Notes: generated from the sequence alone by a model not told the origin. Numbered from the stretch's first letter, positions 8,979 to 17,406 are shown. The stretch is DNA of 51,222 bases from JAFAXD01 sp035472475 (GCA_035472475.1 DATIPA010000237.1:1-51222); one strand, 5' to 3'. A program made the numbers and translations.

Positions 8979-9773
8979 ATGAATGACGTAACGCACAGCG
9001 GCGGCACCGTGACGGTTGCCGGCATTGACCTCGAGCTGTTCGAGCGCGGCACCGGAACACCAATCCTGTTCCTGCATGGCGCTGGCGGCGTGCGGCCCGA
9101 CGATCCGTTCATTGGCCTGCTGGCGCAGCGACACCGCGTCATCGCGCCATCGCATCCGGGATTCGGCAAGTCGGCACTGCCCGACTGGCTCGACAGCGCC
9201 GACGATATCGCTCACGTCCACCTCGAGTTGCTGGATCGGCTGGGGCTGCGGCAGGTCGATCTCATCGGCACGTCGATCGGCGGTTGGATCGCAGCCGAAA
9301 TGGCCAGCAAAGTGCCCGAGCGGTTTCCACACCTGGTGCTGATCGGACCGGTCGGCGTGAAGACCGGCTCGGTCGACCGGCTCGACGTTCCCGACATGTT
9401 TGCGATGGCGCAGGACAAGCTGCAGCGCCTGCTCTACCACGACCCGGAGAAATTCCGGCCCGATGTGAAAGTGCTGAGCGACGAGCAGATTGCCATCATG
9501 GCACGCAACCGCGAAACGCTCGCGTTGATCGCGTGGGAACCTTACATGCACAATCCCAAGCTCAAGCACCGGCTGCACCGGGTGAGCGCGCCGACGCTGT
9601 TCCTGCGCGGCGACAGCGACGGCCTCGTGTCGGCCGATTATCTCGAGCGCTACGCCCGCCTCATTCCGAACGCCCGTATCGCCACGATCGTAGAAGCCGG
9701 CCACGCCCCGCAGCTCGAACAAGCGCAGGCGACGGCCACGAAAGTGTTGGAGTTCCTAGCGCCGCCGATTTGA
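8979..9773 (+). CDS. Alpha/beta-fold hydrolase
   Basis: A 264-residue protein with a complete catalytic triad: nucleophile Ser99 in GTSIGGW, the acid in RGDSDGLV and the His in EAGHAPQLE. The oxyanion-hole segment is LFLHGAGG (residues 30-37). It resembles C-C bond hydrolases of meta-cleavage pathways and simple esterases. GGGAGG lies 12 nt before the ATG, a slightly long spacing. The stop codon sits inside the left arm of a perfect 16-bp inverted repeat (9766-9819). The next gene downstream is a luciferase-like monooxygenase, so a catabolic pair is possible. Confidence 0.85.
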   Translation: MNDVTHSGGTVTVAGIDLELFERGTGTPILFLHGAGGVRPDDPFIGLLAQRHRVIAPSHPGFGKSALPDWLDSADDIAHVHLELLDRLGLRQVDLIGTSIGGWIAAEMASKVPERFPHLVLIGPVGVKTGSVDRLDVPDMFAMAQDKLQRLLYHDPEKFRPDVKVLSDEQIAIMARNRETLALIAWEPYMHNPKLKHRLHRVSAPTLFLRGDSDGLVSADYLERYARLIPNARIATIVEAGHAPQLEQAQATATKVLEFLAPPI

Positions 9774-9819
9774 CGTTCCTACGACGCTCGCGGCAAGCTC
9801 GTATAGGAACGTCAAATCG
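9766..9819. repeat. Perfect 16-bp inverted repeat with 22-nt loop
   Basis: The left arm CGATTTGACGTTCCTA (9766-9781) is the exact reverse complement of 9804-9819. The loop adds a TACGA/TCGTA pairing with a 2-nt bulge. It starts inside the last codons of the alpha/beta hydrolase and could act as its terminator, but no T-run follows (AAAAGCGG), so Rho-independent termination is not well supported. A second, longer palindrome begins 27 bp downstream. Confidence 0.85.
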
Positions 9820-9846
9820 AAAAGCGGCTCTAGAATCATAGATTTG

Positions 9847-9922
9847 CTAGTGCCCCTTTGCTTCCGAAGTTCGTGTCAGAGGGTGTCGCGACGTATCACG
9901 AACTTCGGAAGCGGGGCACTAG
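9847..9922. repeat. Long imperfect palindrome, 26-bp arms
   Basis: The left arm 9847-9875 begins CTAGTGCCCC, continues TTTGCTTCCG and ends AAGTTCGTG. The right arm 9897-9922 is its exact complement except that the left arm carries three extra T residues. The loop is 21 nt. The outer end of the right arm (ACTAG) runs straight into the AGGAG ribosome-binding site at 9921-9925 of the flavoprotein gene. It could be a dispersed palindromic repeat or an mRNA structure affecting that start site. No other copy was seen by eye in this window. Confidence 0.85.
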
Positions 9923-9932
9923 GAGCGACGCG

Positions 9933-11123
9933 ATGAAAGCTTGGCATTTCAGCGAGAACGCCTACCCGTATCTGCCGCCGGAGCAGGAATACGAATCGAT
10001 CCGGGTGACGCTGCCCAACCGCAACTACGATCCCAAGCTCGGTGCCGAGCTCTACGATCGCTTCCTCGATGAATGGTGCATCGCCGAGGATGAAGGCGTG
10101 GAGATCATGCTCAACGAGCATCACCAGACCGCCACCTGCGTCGATCCGGCGGCACCAATCGTGCTAGGCGCGCTCGCGCGGCTGACCAAAAAGGCGCGGT
10201 TGCTGATTCTCGGAAACCCGGTGGCCAACCGCCGTCAGCCGGTGCGCGTTGCCGAAGAAATGGCGATGGTCGACGTGCTCTCAAAGGGCCGGCTCGAATG
10301 CGGCTTTGTGCGTGGCGTGCCGTACGAGGTGCTGCCGGCCAACAGCAACCCGGTGCGTATGAATGAGCGCCAGTGGGAGGCGATGGACCTGATCGTGAAA
10401 GCCTGGACGCATCACGACGGACCGTTCAGCCACGAAGGCCGCTTCTTCCATCATCGCAACGTCAACATCTGGCCGCGCTGTTATCAGCAGCCGCACCCGC
10501 CGATCTGGGTAAGCACCACAAGCCCGGGAGGCGCCAAGCGAGTCGGCGCGCGCGGCTACATCCAGGCGACGTTCTTGACCGGCTACAGAGAGACGGCAGC
10601 GATCTACAACGCTTATCGGACCGGCTGGCGGGAAGCAGGCCGCGGCCCGGATATCCCGGTCAACCGCCTGGCCTATGCGTGCCTTCTTTATGCGGGCGAC
10701 ACCGAGCAACAAGCCCGCGCCGGGGCGGAGAAGCTCCTCTGGTACATGACCTCCAACAAGGTGCCGCCACACTTCCAATATCCGCCCGGCTACCTGCCGC
10801 CCGCCGCCCAAGTGAACCTCATCCGCGGCGCCACCCTCGATCAGCATGCGGCCAACCGTGGCAACGCCACGGTCGACAGGGCGATCGAGGCCGGAATCAT
10901 GTTTGCCGGCACGCCCGATCAGGTCTACCGGCAGATCAAAAAGTTCTACGACCACGTCGGCGGCTTTGGCCACCTGCTGATCATGGGCCAGGCCGGCTTC
11001 CTTGAGCACGACGAAACCGTCGCGGGCATCCGCTGTTTTGCCCGCAACGTCTACCCGCGCCTGAAGGAAGAGTTTTCCGATCTGACGATCTCGGGGCCGG
11101 AAAAGGAGCGGGTGGTGGCGTAG
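9933..11123 (+). CDS. LLM-class flavin-dependent oxidoreductase
   Basis: A 396-residue luciferase-like monooxygenase of the bacterial luciferase superfamily, expected to use FMNH2 supplied by a separate reductase. Typical features are the early LNEHHQTATC (the EHH of the flavin site), ILGNPVANRRQPVRVAEEMAMVDVLSKGRLECGFVRG in the middle of the barrel (split here: the RVAEE and SKGRLE-G-VRG elements), and PIWVSTTSPGGAK. The ATG at 9933 is supported by AGGAG 7 nt upstream; the frame is open back to 9858, but that part lies in the palindrome. It follows an alpha/beta hydrolase. Its substrate is unknown; relatives oxidise alkanes, sulfonates or ketones. Confidence 0.85.
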   Translation: MKAWHFSENAYPYLPPEQEYESIRVTLPNRNYDPKLGAELYDRFLDEWCIAEDEGVEIMLNEHHQTATCVDPAAPIVLGALARLTKKARLLILGNPVANRRQPVRVAEEMAMVDVLSKGRLECGFVRGVPYEVLPANSNPVRMNERQWEAMDLIVKAWTHHDGPFSHEGRFFHHRNVNIWPRCYQQPHPPIWVSTTSPGGAKRVGARGYIQATFLTGYRETAAIYNAYRTGWREAGRGPDIPVNRLAYACLLYAGDTEQQARAGAEKLLWYMTSNKVPPHFQYPPGYLPPAAQVNLIRGATLDQHAANRGNATVDRAIEAGIMFAGTPDQVYRQIKKFYDHVGGFGHLLIMGQAGFLEHDETVAGIRCFARNVYPRLKEEFSDLTISGPEKERVVA

Positions 11124-11259
11124 CGCCTGACGAGCTATTTGCCAGATTTGCGCTCGATAGCCCGCCGCCGGCGCCGCCGAACACTGCGTTGGCTGGGGCA
11201 AGATCGTGCGGCAGGCCGGGCTCGCGGGCAGCGAGTAGAGATCGGCAGCTAGCCCGTCC

Positions 11260-12324
11260 TCAGCGGTGCCGGCCTGACACAGGTTTGCTCGCTGGCTGAT
11301 CTTTCGATTGATCGGCAGCGGAAGCCACCGGCGGAGTCTCGCCGCCGTCGAGGAACGCAACTTGCGCCCCTTTCGAGACCATGCCGGCGAGTTCGAGAGC
11401 GTCCCAGTTCGTCAGACGGACGCAGCCGTGCGAATAGGACTTGCTCACCTTGGAGGCGTCCGGCGTGCCATGAATGCCGTAGCTCGGCGCGGATAGACCG
11501 ATCCAGACCAATCCGACCGGGTTGTTCGGACCAGGCTTGATCTCGAACGGCGTTTTCGAGCTCACACCCTTGAAGGCGAACTTCGGATCGTACCGATAGA
11601 CCGGATTGCGCTCGATGTCGGTCACCTTGAAGGTGCCGCTCGGCGCCGGCTTCTCTTCGCTGCCGATCGAGGCGGGGAAAAACGCGAGCAACTGACCGTT
11701 CTTCCCGAATGCCCGCAGGGTCTTTTGAGCCTTGTCGATTTCGATCTTGGTGACTTTCTCGTCCGTCGGTTTGCCGCCCACGTTCGGCACCAGGATAACG
11801 GTACCCGCCTTGTCCAACGGCTTTCCGGGGTTGAGGGCCTTCAACACGTCTTCGCTGACGTGGAAGCGCTCTGCCAGTTCTTCGGTCGGGCCGGTGTAGC
11901 CCATCGCGGGGAGGTCCTTCATGTCCTCCATCTTGGCAGGACGTTTCTTGAGGAACGGGCCTTTCTCGTCTTCGGTCGTAATCGTGTATTGCTTGATCGC
12001 GGGGTCGTTGGAGGTCGCGGCAAGCTTCGACCAGGTGTTGGCGTCGAGCTTGGAGTCATTGGGAAGGCCCTGGGCGACCTTGAACGCGGCAAGCGCCTTC
12101 TGGAAATTTTCACCGGTTCGACCGTCGATCTCGCCCGGCGAGAACCGCGCCCGGTCGAGCAGGATCTGCGCCTTGATCAGCAGCGGATCGGGGCCATTGA
12201 CCTTTTTGCCGGGCTTGTTACCGACTTCGGCCGTGTTGACGGCGTTCGCGTCGAGCGCGAGCGCATCGGTCACGACGGGCAGGGAGAATGCGAGAGCAAT
12301 GACGATCAAGAACCGGCGCAACAT
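11260..12324 (-). CDS. L,D-transpeptidase (YkuD family) with peptidoglycan-binding domain
   Basis: A 354-residue exported protein. The signal peptide covers residues 1-23 (ends TDALA), a peptidoglycan-binding-like segment residues 46-101, and a LysM-like segment about 143-182 (ERFHVSEDVLKALNPG). The YkuD catalytic domain is 192-328, with His285 in GIHGTPD and the catalytic SHGCVRL motif giving His299 and Cys301. It would form 3-3 crosslinks in peptidoglycan or attach proteins to it, as is common in rhizobia. The ATG at 12324 has a strong GGAGGGA 5 nt upstream. The proline-rich tail after 330 is not part of the fold. Confidence 0.92.
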   Translation of the reverse strand: MLRRFLIVIALAFSLPVVTDALALDANAVNTAEVGNKPGKKVNGPDPLLIKAQILLDRARFSPGEIDGRTGENFQKALAAFKVAQGLPNDSKLDANTWSKLAATSNDPAIKQYTITTEDEKGPFLKKRPAKMEDMKDLPAMGYTGPTEELAERFHVSEDVLKALNPGKPLDKAGTVILVPNVGGKPTDEKVTKIEIDKAQKTLRAFGKNGQLLAFFPASIGSEEKPAPSGTFKVTDIERNPVYRYDPKFAFKGVSSKTPFEIKPGPNNPVGLVWIGLSAPSYGIHGTPDASKVSKSYSHGCVRLTNWDALELAGMVSKGAQVAFLDGGETPPVASAADQSKDQPASKPVSGRHR

Positions 12325-12442
12325 CGGCTCCCTCCAAGCTTTCTCCACCCGCCCCGATAAGAGCATGGGCGTTCGGCAGGGTCTACTAATGCTTTGAAGA
12401 TCGGATGACGCCGACGAACTGCCGCCCACGGGAGAGACATTG

Positions 12443-13225
12443 ATGGATTTGGGTTTGGCCGGACGACGGGTGCTGATCACTGGCGGATCGCAGGGCATCG
12501 GCTACGCGGTCGCGAAAGGTTTTCTGGATGAAGGCTGTCACGTCGTAATTGCCGCCCGCGACCAGGCTCGGCTCGATCACGCGGTTGCGACGCTCTCGGA
12601 GCGAGGCGCGGGACGCATCGAGGCGAAGTCGATCGATCTCGCGCAGCGCGGCGCCGCCGAGGCGCTGGCCGAGGCCTATCCGCAAACCGATATCCTGGTG
12701 AACAATGCCGGCGCGGTGCCGATCGGGGATATTTTCGAGATCGACGAGGCGCGCTGGCGCGCCGCCTGGGACCTCAAGGTGTTCGGGTTCGTCAACCTGA
12801 CCCGCGCCATGTATGCGCACATGCGCGGGAATCCGCCGAAGGCGATCGTCAATATTCTCGGCACTGGCGCCGACAAGCCGCAGTGGCGTTACGCCTGCGG
12901 CACGCCGGCCAATATCGCGCTGCTCGGCCTGACCAAGGCGCTCGGCGGCCGCAGCATCGACGATGGCATCCGAGTGGTCGCCGTCAGTCCGGGTGCGGTC
13001 GAGACCGAGCGCTGGCGCGCGATCCACATGCAGCGCGCGCGCGAAAAATTTGGCGATGAATCCCGCTGGCGCGAAGCTTTGGTCGATCAACCGCAGAACC
13101 GTGCCGCGCGCGTGGAGGAGGTCGCCAATGTGGTTGTGTTCCTGGCATCGGACCGCGCCAGCTGGGTATGCGGCGAAGCCGTCACGGTCGACGGCGGCCG
13201 GCTTTATCGTGAACAATGGTTTTGA
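12443..13225 (+). CDS. Short-chain dehydrogenase/reductase family protein with altered active site
   Basis: A 260-residue Rossmann protein. The nucleotide site is intact (TGGSQGIG, residues 14-21; NNAGAVP about 88-94) and the C-terminal VTVDGG is typical. The catalytic tetrad is not: Tyr150 is present, but the Lys expected four residues later is Thr154 (YACGT), and the NISS motif that supplies the Ser reads NILG (137-140). Such YxxxN/T variants form a divergent SDR subgroup and may bind cofactor without classical catalysis. ATG at 12443 with GGGAGAG 7 nt upstream. It lies 10 bp upstream of a Bug protein gene, so the two are one operon. Confidence 0.82.
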   Translation: MDLGLAGRRVLITGGSQGIGYAVAKGFLDEGCHVVIAARDQARLDHAVATLSERGAGRIEAKSIDLAQRGAAEALAEAYPQTDILVNNAGAVPIGDIFEIDEARWRAAWDLKVFGFVNLTRAMYAHMRGNPPKAIVNILGTGADKPQWRYACGTPANIALLGLTKALGGRSIDDGIRVVAVSPGAVETERWRAIHMQRAREKFGDESRWREALVDQPQNRAARVEEVANVVVFLASDRASWVCGEAVTVDGGRLYREQWF

Positions 13226-13235
13226 AGGATCGAGC

Positions 13236-14216
13236 ATGCTCACGAAAATCCTGCGCCCAGTTTGTTTCCCAGCGCTTGCGACCGCGCTGCTGTCAATGCC
13301 TGCGATGTCACAGCCCTATCCCAACAAACCGATCCACGTCATCGTGCCGGTGACTGCCGGCGGGCTCACCGACGTGATCGCGCGCCGGATTGCCGCCGAT
13401 GCATCGGCGCGCATGGGGCAGCCGTGGATCATGGAAAACAAGCCCGGCGCGAACTTCATTCCGGCCGCGGAAACCTGCCGGCACGCCAAGGCCGACGGCT
13501 ATACGCTCTGCGTATTCACGACCTCGACCCTGACGTTCAATCCGTTTCTGATCGACAATTTGCCGTTCGACCCCGCGCGCGACTTCAAGCCGATCATCAA
13601 TCTCGGGATGTTCATCGGCGGGCTGATTGCCTCGCCGAAGCTTGCGGTCAAGAACATCGAGGAGCTGCGCGCGCTGACCGTCGCCAAGTCCGGCACGTTC
13701 AACTTCGGGACCTACGGCCCAGCGAGCAGCGCCAACGTGTTCCGCCACTACCTCGCCGAGCGCTGGAAGACCGAGATAGTCGATGTAGCCTACAAAGGGT
13801 CGAATGAGCTGATCACCGCGCTTGTTGGCGGTGAAATCCAGATGACCTGGACCGCGCTCGGCAGCTGGGCCGACAATCCCAACGGTGCCAAGGGCCGCAT
13901 CATGGCGGTCGATGGGGCCAAGCGATGGCCCAAGCTGCCCGACGTCCCGACCTACCCGGAGGCCGGGCTCGGCAACTACCCGATCGATACCTGGATGGCG
14001 CTGTTCGCGCCCGCCGGCGTGCCGGATGCGATCGTGTCCCAGGTCAATGCCGCGGTCGGCGAGGTGATCAAGACACCGAAGCTGACGGAATTTCTGGTTG
14101 ATCAGCTGATCGAGCCGGCGGTGACGAGCCCGCAGGAATTCGCCGCCTACGTGGCTCGCGAGCGCGAAGAGACCGGCGCGCTGCTGCGCAAGTTCAACAT
14201 TCCCAAAATTCAGTAG
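13236..14216 (+). CDS. Bug/TctC-family extracytoplasmic solute-binding protein
   Basis: A 326-residue periplasmic binding protein of the tripartite tricarboxylate transporter family. The signal peptide ends MPAMSQ, followed by PYPNKPIHVIVPVTAGGLTDVIARR, the canonical TctC start (split: the PNKP and AGG-TD elements). DGYTLCVFTTSTLTFNP and the FDPARDFKPI element support the family. The ATG at 13236 has AAGGA about 7 nt upstream, and the gene is 10 bp behind the SDR stop, so the binding protein and the SDR are likely cotranscribed. No membrane subunits lie nearby. The ligand is unknown. Confidence 0.9.
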   Translation: MLTKILRPVCFPALATALLSMPAMSQPYPNKPIHVIVPVTAGGLTDVIARRIAADASARMGQPWIMENKPGANFIPAAETCRHAKADGYTLCVFTTSTLTFNPFLIDNLPFDPARDFKPIINLGMFIGGLIASPKLAVKNIEELRALTVAKSGTFNFGTYGPASSANVFRHYLAERWKTEIVDVAYKGSNELITALVGGEIQMTWTALGSWADNPNGAKGRIMAVDGAKRWPKLPDVPTYPEAGLGNYPIDTWMALFAPAGVPDAIVSQVNAAVGEVIKTPKLTEFLVDQLIEPAVTSPQEFAAYVAREREETGALLRKFNIPKIQ

Positions 14217-14231
14217 GTCGACAAAGCGGAT

Positions 14232-14675
14232 CTATGGCACTTTCTCGAACACCAAACGGTGGCGCGCTGGTTTCCCGGTCATCGGGTTGACGATCTCGGC
14301 TGAGATCATCAACCGGTTTCCCTCAAGCTTGAATGTGCGGATCTGACGGGTTCCGGTCCAGGACTCGTTCCAGCTCACGTCGAGATCGAAAAACACCCGA
14401 TCGCCGTCGACCCCAAACGCGCCCGTATAGGCGATCAGGCTCCGGTAGAGCGCCTCCGCCTCGGCGGCGGTAGGACGCGGGCCGGCGGGCCTCTGCCGCG
14501 ATGAATCGACCGTGAGGTTGAACATCCGGCCGTCTCGCGCAAAATGGATGTAACCGTTGGGCGACTTGCTGAGCCCGGGGCGCTCTTCCCCGGTCTCGAT
14601 ATCAACGTAAGTGCCGGAGAGCTGCTTCCAGGTGCCGAACAGGACGTCCGGCACCGCCGAGAGGCCGTTTGCCAT
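14232..14675 (-). CDS. Lipocalin-like domain protein
   Basis: A 147-residue protein from the ATG at 14675. It starts with the LFGTWKQLSGTYVD strand of the lipocalin-like family (PF13924 type), has NGYIHFARDGRMFNL and ends with a strand typical of the fold (ARHRLVFEKV). The frame is open further to 14747 but would then run past the start of the next gene; AAGG 8 nt upstream supports the shorter form. No signal peptide is visible. These small beta-barrels often accompany hydrophobic-substrate catabolism, but no function is established. It is divergent from the CarS-like gene. Confidence 0.7.
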   Translation of the reverse strand: MANGLSAVPDVLFGTWKQLSGTYVDIETGEERPGLSKSPNGYIHFARDGRMFNLTVDSSRQRPAGPRPTAAEAEALYRSLIAYTGAFGVDGDRVFFDLDVSWNESWTGTRQIRTFKLEGNRLMISAEIVNPMTGKPARHRLVFEKVP

Positions 14676-14745
14676 GGTGGTGCCTTGCAATGTGCGCGCC
14701 GATACATCAATCCAATACGCGAGATCGTCAAGGCAGCATCGTTTC

Positions 14746-15234
14746 ATGCATCCCTTAGCGCTGCTTCAGGTTCTGATCCTGGTGACGGTGGCGAATGCGA
14801 CGCCGGTCGTTGCTAAGCGCATCTTCGGAGATCGGCTGGCGTATCCGGTTGATGGCAACCTCACGCTGCCTGACGGACGTCCGCTGTTTGGGCCGTCGAA
14901 GACCGCTCGGGGACTTCTGCTCGCGCTCGTCATCACTACCGCCGCCGCACCGCTCGTCGGGCTCGATCCAACAATCGGTCTCCTGGTCGGCGCGACCGCC
15001 ATGGCGGGCGACCTGACGTCGAGTTTTCTCAAACGCCGGTCCGGGTTTGCGCCGAGCAGCCGCGCCACCGGTCTCGACCAGATCCCGGAAGTCCTGTTTC
15101 CGCTCCTTGCCTGCTGGTCAGCTCTCGGGTTGAACGCACTCGACATAGCGGCGGGAGTTGCGATCTTTCTGATCGGCGAAATCCTGATCTCCCGCGTGCT
15201 GTTCCGGTTGCGCCTGCGCGACCGGCCATACTAG
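14746..15234 (+). CDS. CDP-archaeol synthase (CarS)-like integral membrane protein
   Basis: A 162-residue protein with four to five transmembrane segments. It matches the bacterial branch of the CarS/DUF46 family (related to CDP-diacylglycerol synthase): ANATPVVAKRIFGDRLAYPVDGN-x-DGRPLFGPSKTARG near the N-terminus (residues 18-60), then AGDLTSSFLKRRSG (about 91-104) and DQIPEVLFPLL. The GDLTSSFLKRR segment is the CDP-alcohol-type metal/phosphate motif. In archaea CarS transfers CMP from CTP to unsaturated archaetidic acid; bacteria lack archaeol, so the bacterial substrate is unknown, presumably a lipid phosphate. It is convergent with the ABC permease gene. Confidence 0.75.
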   Translation: MHPLALLQVLILVTVANATPVVAKRIFGDRLAYPVDGNLTLPDGRPLFGPSKTARGLLLALVITTAAAPLVGLDPTIGLLVGATAMAGDLTSSFLKRRSGFAPSSRATGLDQIPEVLFPLLACWSALGLNALDIAAGVAIFLIGEILISRVLFRLRLRDRPY

Positions 15235-15271
15235 GCGTGGATGGTTGGGGGACGGTGTTCGGTCGCGGCGC

Positions 15272-16390
15272 TCAGAGCCGGCGCAGCGCTTCGGCCGGAA
15301 GCATGCGCACGGCTCGCCAAGCCGGAAACAGCGCCCCCAGCACGCAGAGCACAAAGGCCGCCATCAGCACCAAGGCGATAAGACGAACGCTCGGCCTGAA
15401 CGACACCAGATGGCCGATCGCCGGAATGTACGGGAAGGCCAGCGCCGCAAGGAAGCTCAGCGCCAGTCCGAGCACGCAGCCGATGACGCACATGAGAATT
15501 CCTTCGACCACGATCGAGGCCATGATGCGCTCTTGGCTCCAGCCGATTGCCGTGAAGATGCCGATCTCGCGCGTGCGCTCCTGGGTGGCCATGACCAGCG
15601 CGTTGAGCACGTAGATCGCACCCATGATGATCGCGATGATCGAAATCGCCAGTGATACCGCGTCGAGGATTGCAAAATTGCGATCTTGATCCAGCATCTC
15701 ATTGGCGGTCGACGCGGACAGGTCCCCGAGCAATTCGATGGCGTTCTTGACGTGCTTGAGCTCGACCGGGGCGGCGCTGCGTTCCACGTTGAGGTGGACC
15801 ATCGTGACCTGCTCCGGCCGGTGGCTTATTTTCTGCAGGTCGGCCAATGGAAGCAGCGCCACGCCTCGATTGACCGCGGTCGTGTAATTGGCAATGCCGA
15901 TGATCTTGAACTTCTGGCCGAGGATCACGACGTCGTCGCCGAGCTTTTTGCCGAGCGCGGCCGCGGCGGCATCGCCCAGCACCGCAACGTTGTGCTCGCC
16001 GGCAGCCGGCACGCGCCCTTCGCGCAAGGGAACCTTCTTCCAAAGGTAACTGGTGTCGGCCCATCCCTGAGCCAGCACGCTCTTGTCATCGGCGCTCGGC
16101 GCAAACATGAAGAGTTCGCCCGATGCGCGCGCCACGCCCGGAAGTCCTGCAACGCGTTCGATCGTCTTGTCGGGAATGAAACCTCCGAAGATATCCGAGG
16201 CACCTTTCTGCATCACGACCAGGTCGTCACCCATCTCGTTGATGCCTTCGCGCATGCCGTCCTGAATGCTGTGCGAGAGCGACATCAACGCAAGCGCGCT
16301 GCCGACGGCGAGCCCGATGCCAAGGATCGACAGGCACGTCCGAACCGGCCTGCGTCCGAGATTGCGCCGCGCGAGCCCCGCAAGATTCAT
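15272..16390 (-). CDS. ABC transporter permease, MacB/FtsX type
   Basis: A 372-residue permease with the MacB/LolC layout: one N-terminal membrane helix (about residues 17-42, TCLSILGIGLAVGSALAL), a large periplasmic domain (45-245), then three helices in the last 130 residues. The cytosolic coupling segment ATQERTREIGIFTAIGWSQ is characteristic. It starts at 16390 and overlaps the stop of the ATPase gene by 4 nt (ATGA), so the two are translationally coupled. Such transporters do not move substrate through a channel but work mechanically, extruding lipoproteins, peptides or lipids. No membrane-fusion protein is encoded beside it. Confidence 0.9.
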   Translation of the reverse strand: MNLAGLARRNLGRRPVRTCLSILGIGLAVGSALALMSLSHSIQDGMREGINEMGDDLVVMQKGASDIFGGFIPDKTIERVAGLPGVARASGELFMFAPSADDKSVLAQGWADTSYLWKKVPLREGRVPAAGEHNVAVLGDAAAAALGKKLGDDVVILGQKFKIIGIANYTTAVNRGVALLPLADLQKISHRPEQVTMVHLNVERSAAPVELKHVKNAIELLGDLSASTANEMLDQDRNFAILDAVSLAISIIAIIMGAIYVLNALVMATQERTREIGIFTAIGWSQERIMASIVVEGILMCVIGCVLGLALSFLAALAFPYIPAIGHLVSFRPSVRLIALVLMAAFVLCVLGALFPAWRAVRMLPAEALRRL

Positions 16391-17148
16391 GACGCGGCCT
16401 CGCCGACGATCGACGGCGCAACCATCGCGCTGTCGACGGTTTCGACAATCCGTCCGTCCTTGATACGGACTATCCTGTTGCACCGTGCCGCAAGCGCCTC
16501 GTCGTGGGTCACGAGCACGATCGTGACGTTGGCATCCGCATGCAGCTTGAACAGCAAATCCGCGACCAGAAGCGCATTGGTGCTGTCGAGATTCCCAGTG
16601 GGTTCATCGGCGAGCAACATCCGCGGCTCGTTCGCGATGGCGCGCGCGATCGCCACCCGCTGCCGCTCGCCGCCCGAGAGGGTCGTCACCGGATTGTGCA
16701 TGCGAGCTTCGAGCCCAACGCGCCCGAGCAGGATGGCGGCACGCGTCTGACGGCGCACCGTCGATAGGCCGCACCCGAACAGCGCGAGTTCGACGTTCTC
16801 GAGCGCCGTCAGGGTGGGAATTAGATTGAACTCCTGAAACACGATGCCGATCTGCGTTCGGCGCAGCTTCGCCCAGTCCGCCTGCCTGCGCACCGGTTCG
16901 CCCTCCCAGCGCACGCTTCCGGAGCTCGGATAGTCGATTCCGCACAAAAGGTTGACGAGACTGCTCTTGCCGCTGCCGCTGGCACCGACAATCGCGACGG
17001 AGTCGCCGGCCTGGATTTCGAGCTCGACATCCGTCAGCGCGGCGATGGCGCCGTCATCATAAAGGCGGCTGACGGTACGGAGCGCGATCAGCGGCGCACC
17101 ATCCGAGGACTTTTCGGAACTGGCGATTGCTTCGGTCTCCTGCAGCAT
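16387..17148 (-). CDS. ABC transporter ATP-binding protein, MacB/LolD type
   Basis: A 253-residue ATPase. Walker A is GASGSGKSS (about residues 56-64), the Q-loop FQEFNLIPTLTA, the signature LSGGERQR, Walker B LLADEPTG followed by the D-loop NLD, and the switch His in LVTHDE. FNLIPTLTALENV is typical of the LolD/MacB group. It is the first gene of the two-gene exporter operon with the MacB/FtsX-type permease, which it overlaps by 4 nt. Its start is 449 bp from that of the divergent oxoamine synthase, which suggests possible shared control (inference). Confidence 0.92.
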   Translation of the reverse strand: MLQETEAIASSEKSSDGAPLIALRTVSRLYDDGAIAALTDVELEIQAGDSVAIVGASGSGKSSLVNLLCGIDYPSSGSVRWEGEPVRRQADWAKLRRTQIGIVFQEFNLIPTLTALENVELALFGCGLSTVRRQTRAAILLGRVGLEARMHNPVTTLSGGERQRVAIARAIANEPRMLLADEPTGNLDSTNALLVADLLFKLHADANVTIVLVTHDEALAARCNRIVRIKDGRIVETVDSAMVAPSIVGEAAS

Positions 17149-17312
17149 ACCGCCCTGTCCTCATCGCATTTGCGGTGCACCATGAAGGCCCAGCAACGAT
17201 CCAATGGTCCGCAACGACATCGGCCAGCAAGGATCGCCACAGTATAAGCCACCGAAATTCCCAGACTGAACCTCGTTTCAGTTGAAGGTTAACGCTGACG
17301 CCGACCGCTACT

Positions 17313-17341
17313 GTTTGTAACAGCACAGTTTGTAACAGCAC
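17313..17341 (+). promoter_or_regulatory. Tandem 14-bp direct repeats, probable operator
   Basis: GTTTGTAACAGCAC occurs at 17313-17326 and again at 17328-17341, a 15-bp period. The first copy, with its flank, is also a dyad: CTGTT-TGT-AACAG (17311-17323). The pair sits about 40-65 bp upstream of the -35 element of the oxoamine synthase promoter, a usual position for activator sites. The regulator is unknown. Confidence 0.6.
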
Positions 17342-17377
17342 TATCCTGTGCGCTTTGCGATGAATAGTCGCGGTAGA

Positions 17378-17406
17378 TTTACACCGCGGCGCATTCTCGA
17401 TATAAA
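17378..17406 (+). promoter_or_regulatory. Sigma-70-type promoter for the oxoamine synthase
   Basis: TTTACA (17378-17383), a 17-nt spacer, and TATAAA (17401-17406) each differ from consensus at one position. The predicted transcript starts near 17413, leaving a leader of about 185 nt. The leader begins with a perfect 9-bp stem (17416-17424 with 17436-17444, 11-nt loop) that lacks a following T-run. Confidence 0.6.

Noticed and set aside
8777..8986. Small plus-strand open frame of 69 codons in the gap before the alpha/beta hydrolase
   Set aside because: No ribosome site, no motif, and it runs into the next gene's start.
12386..13243. Minus-strand open frame of about 285 codons
   Set aside because: Antisense to the SDR gene, which has clear Rossmann motifs and a good ribosome site.
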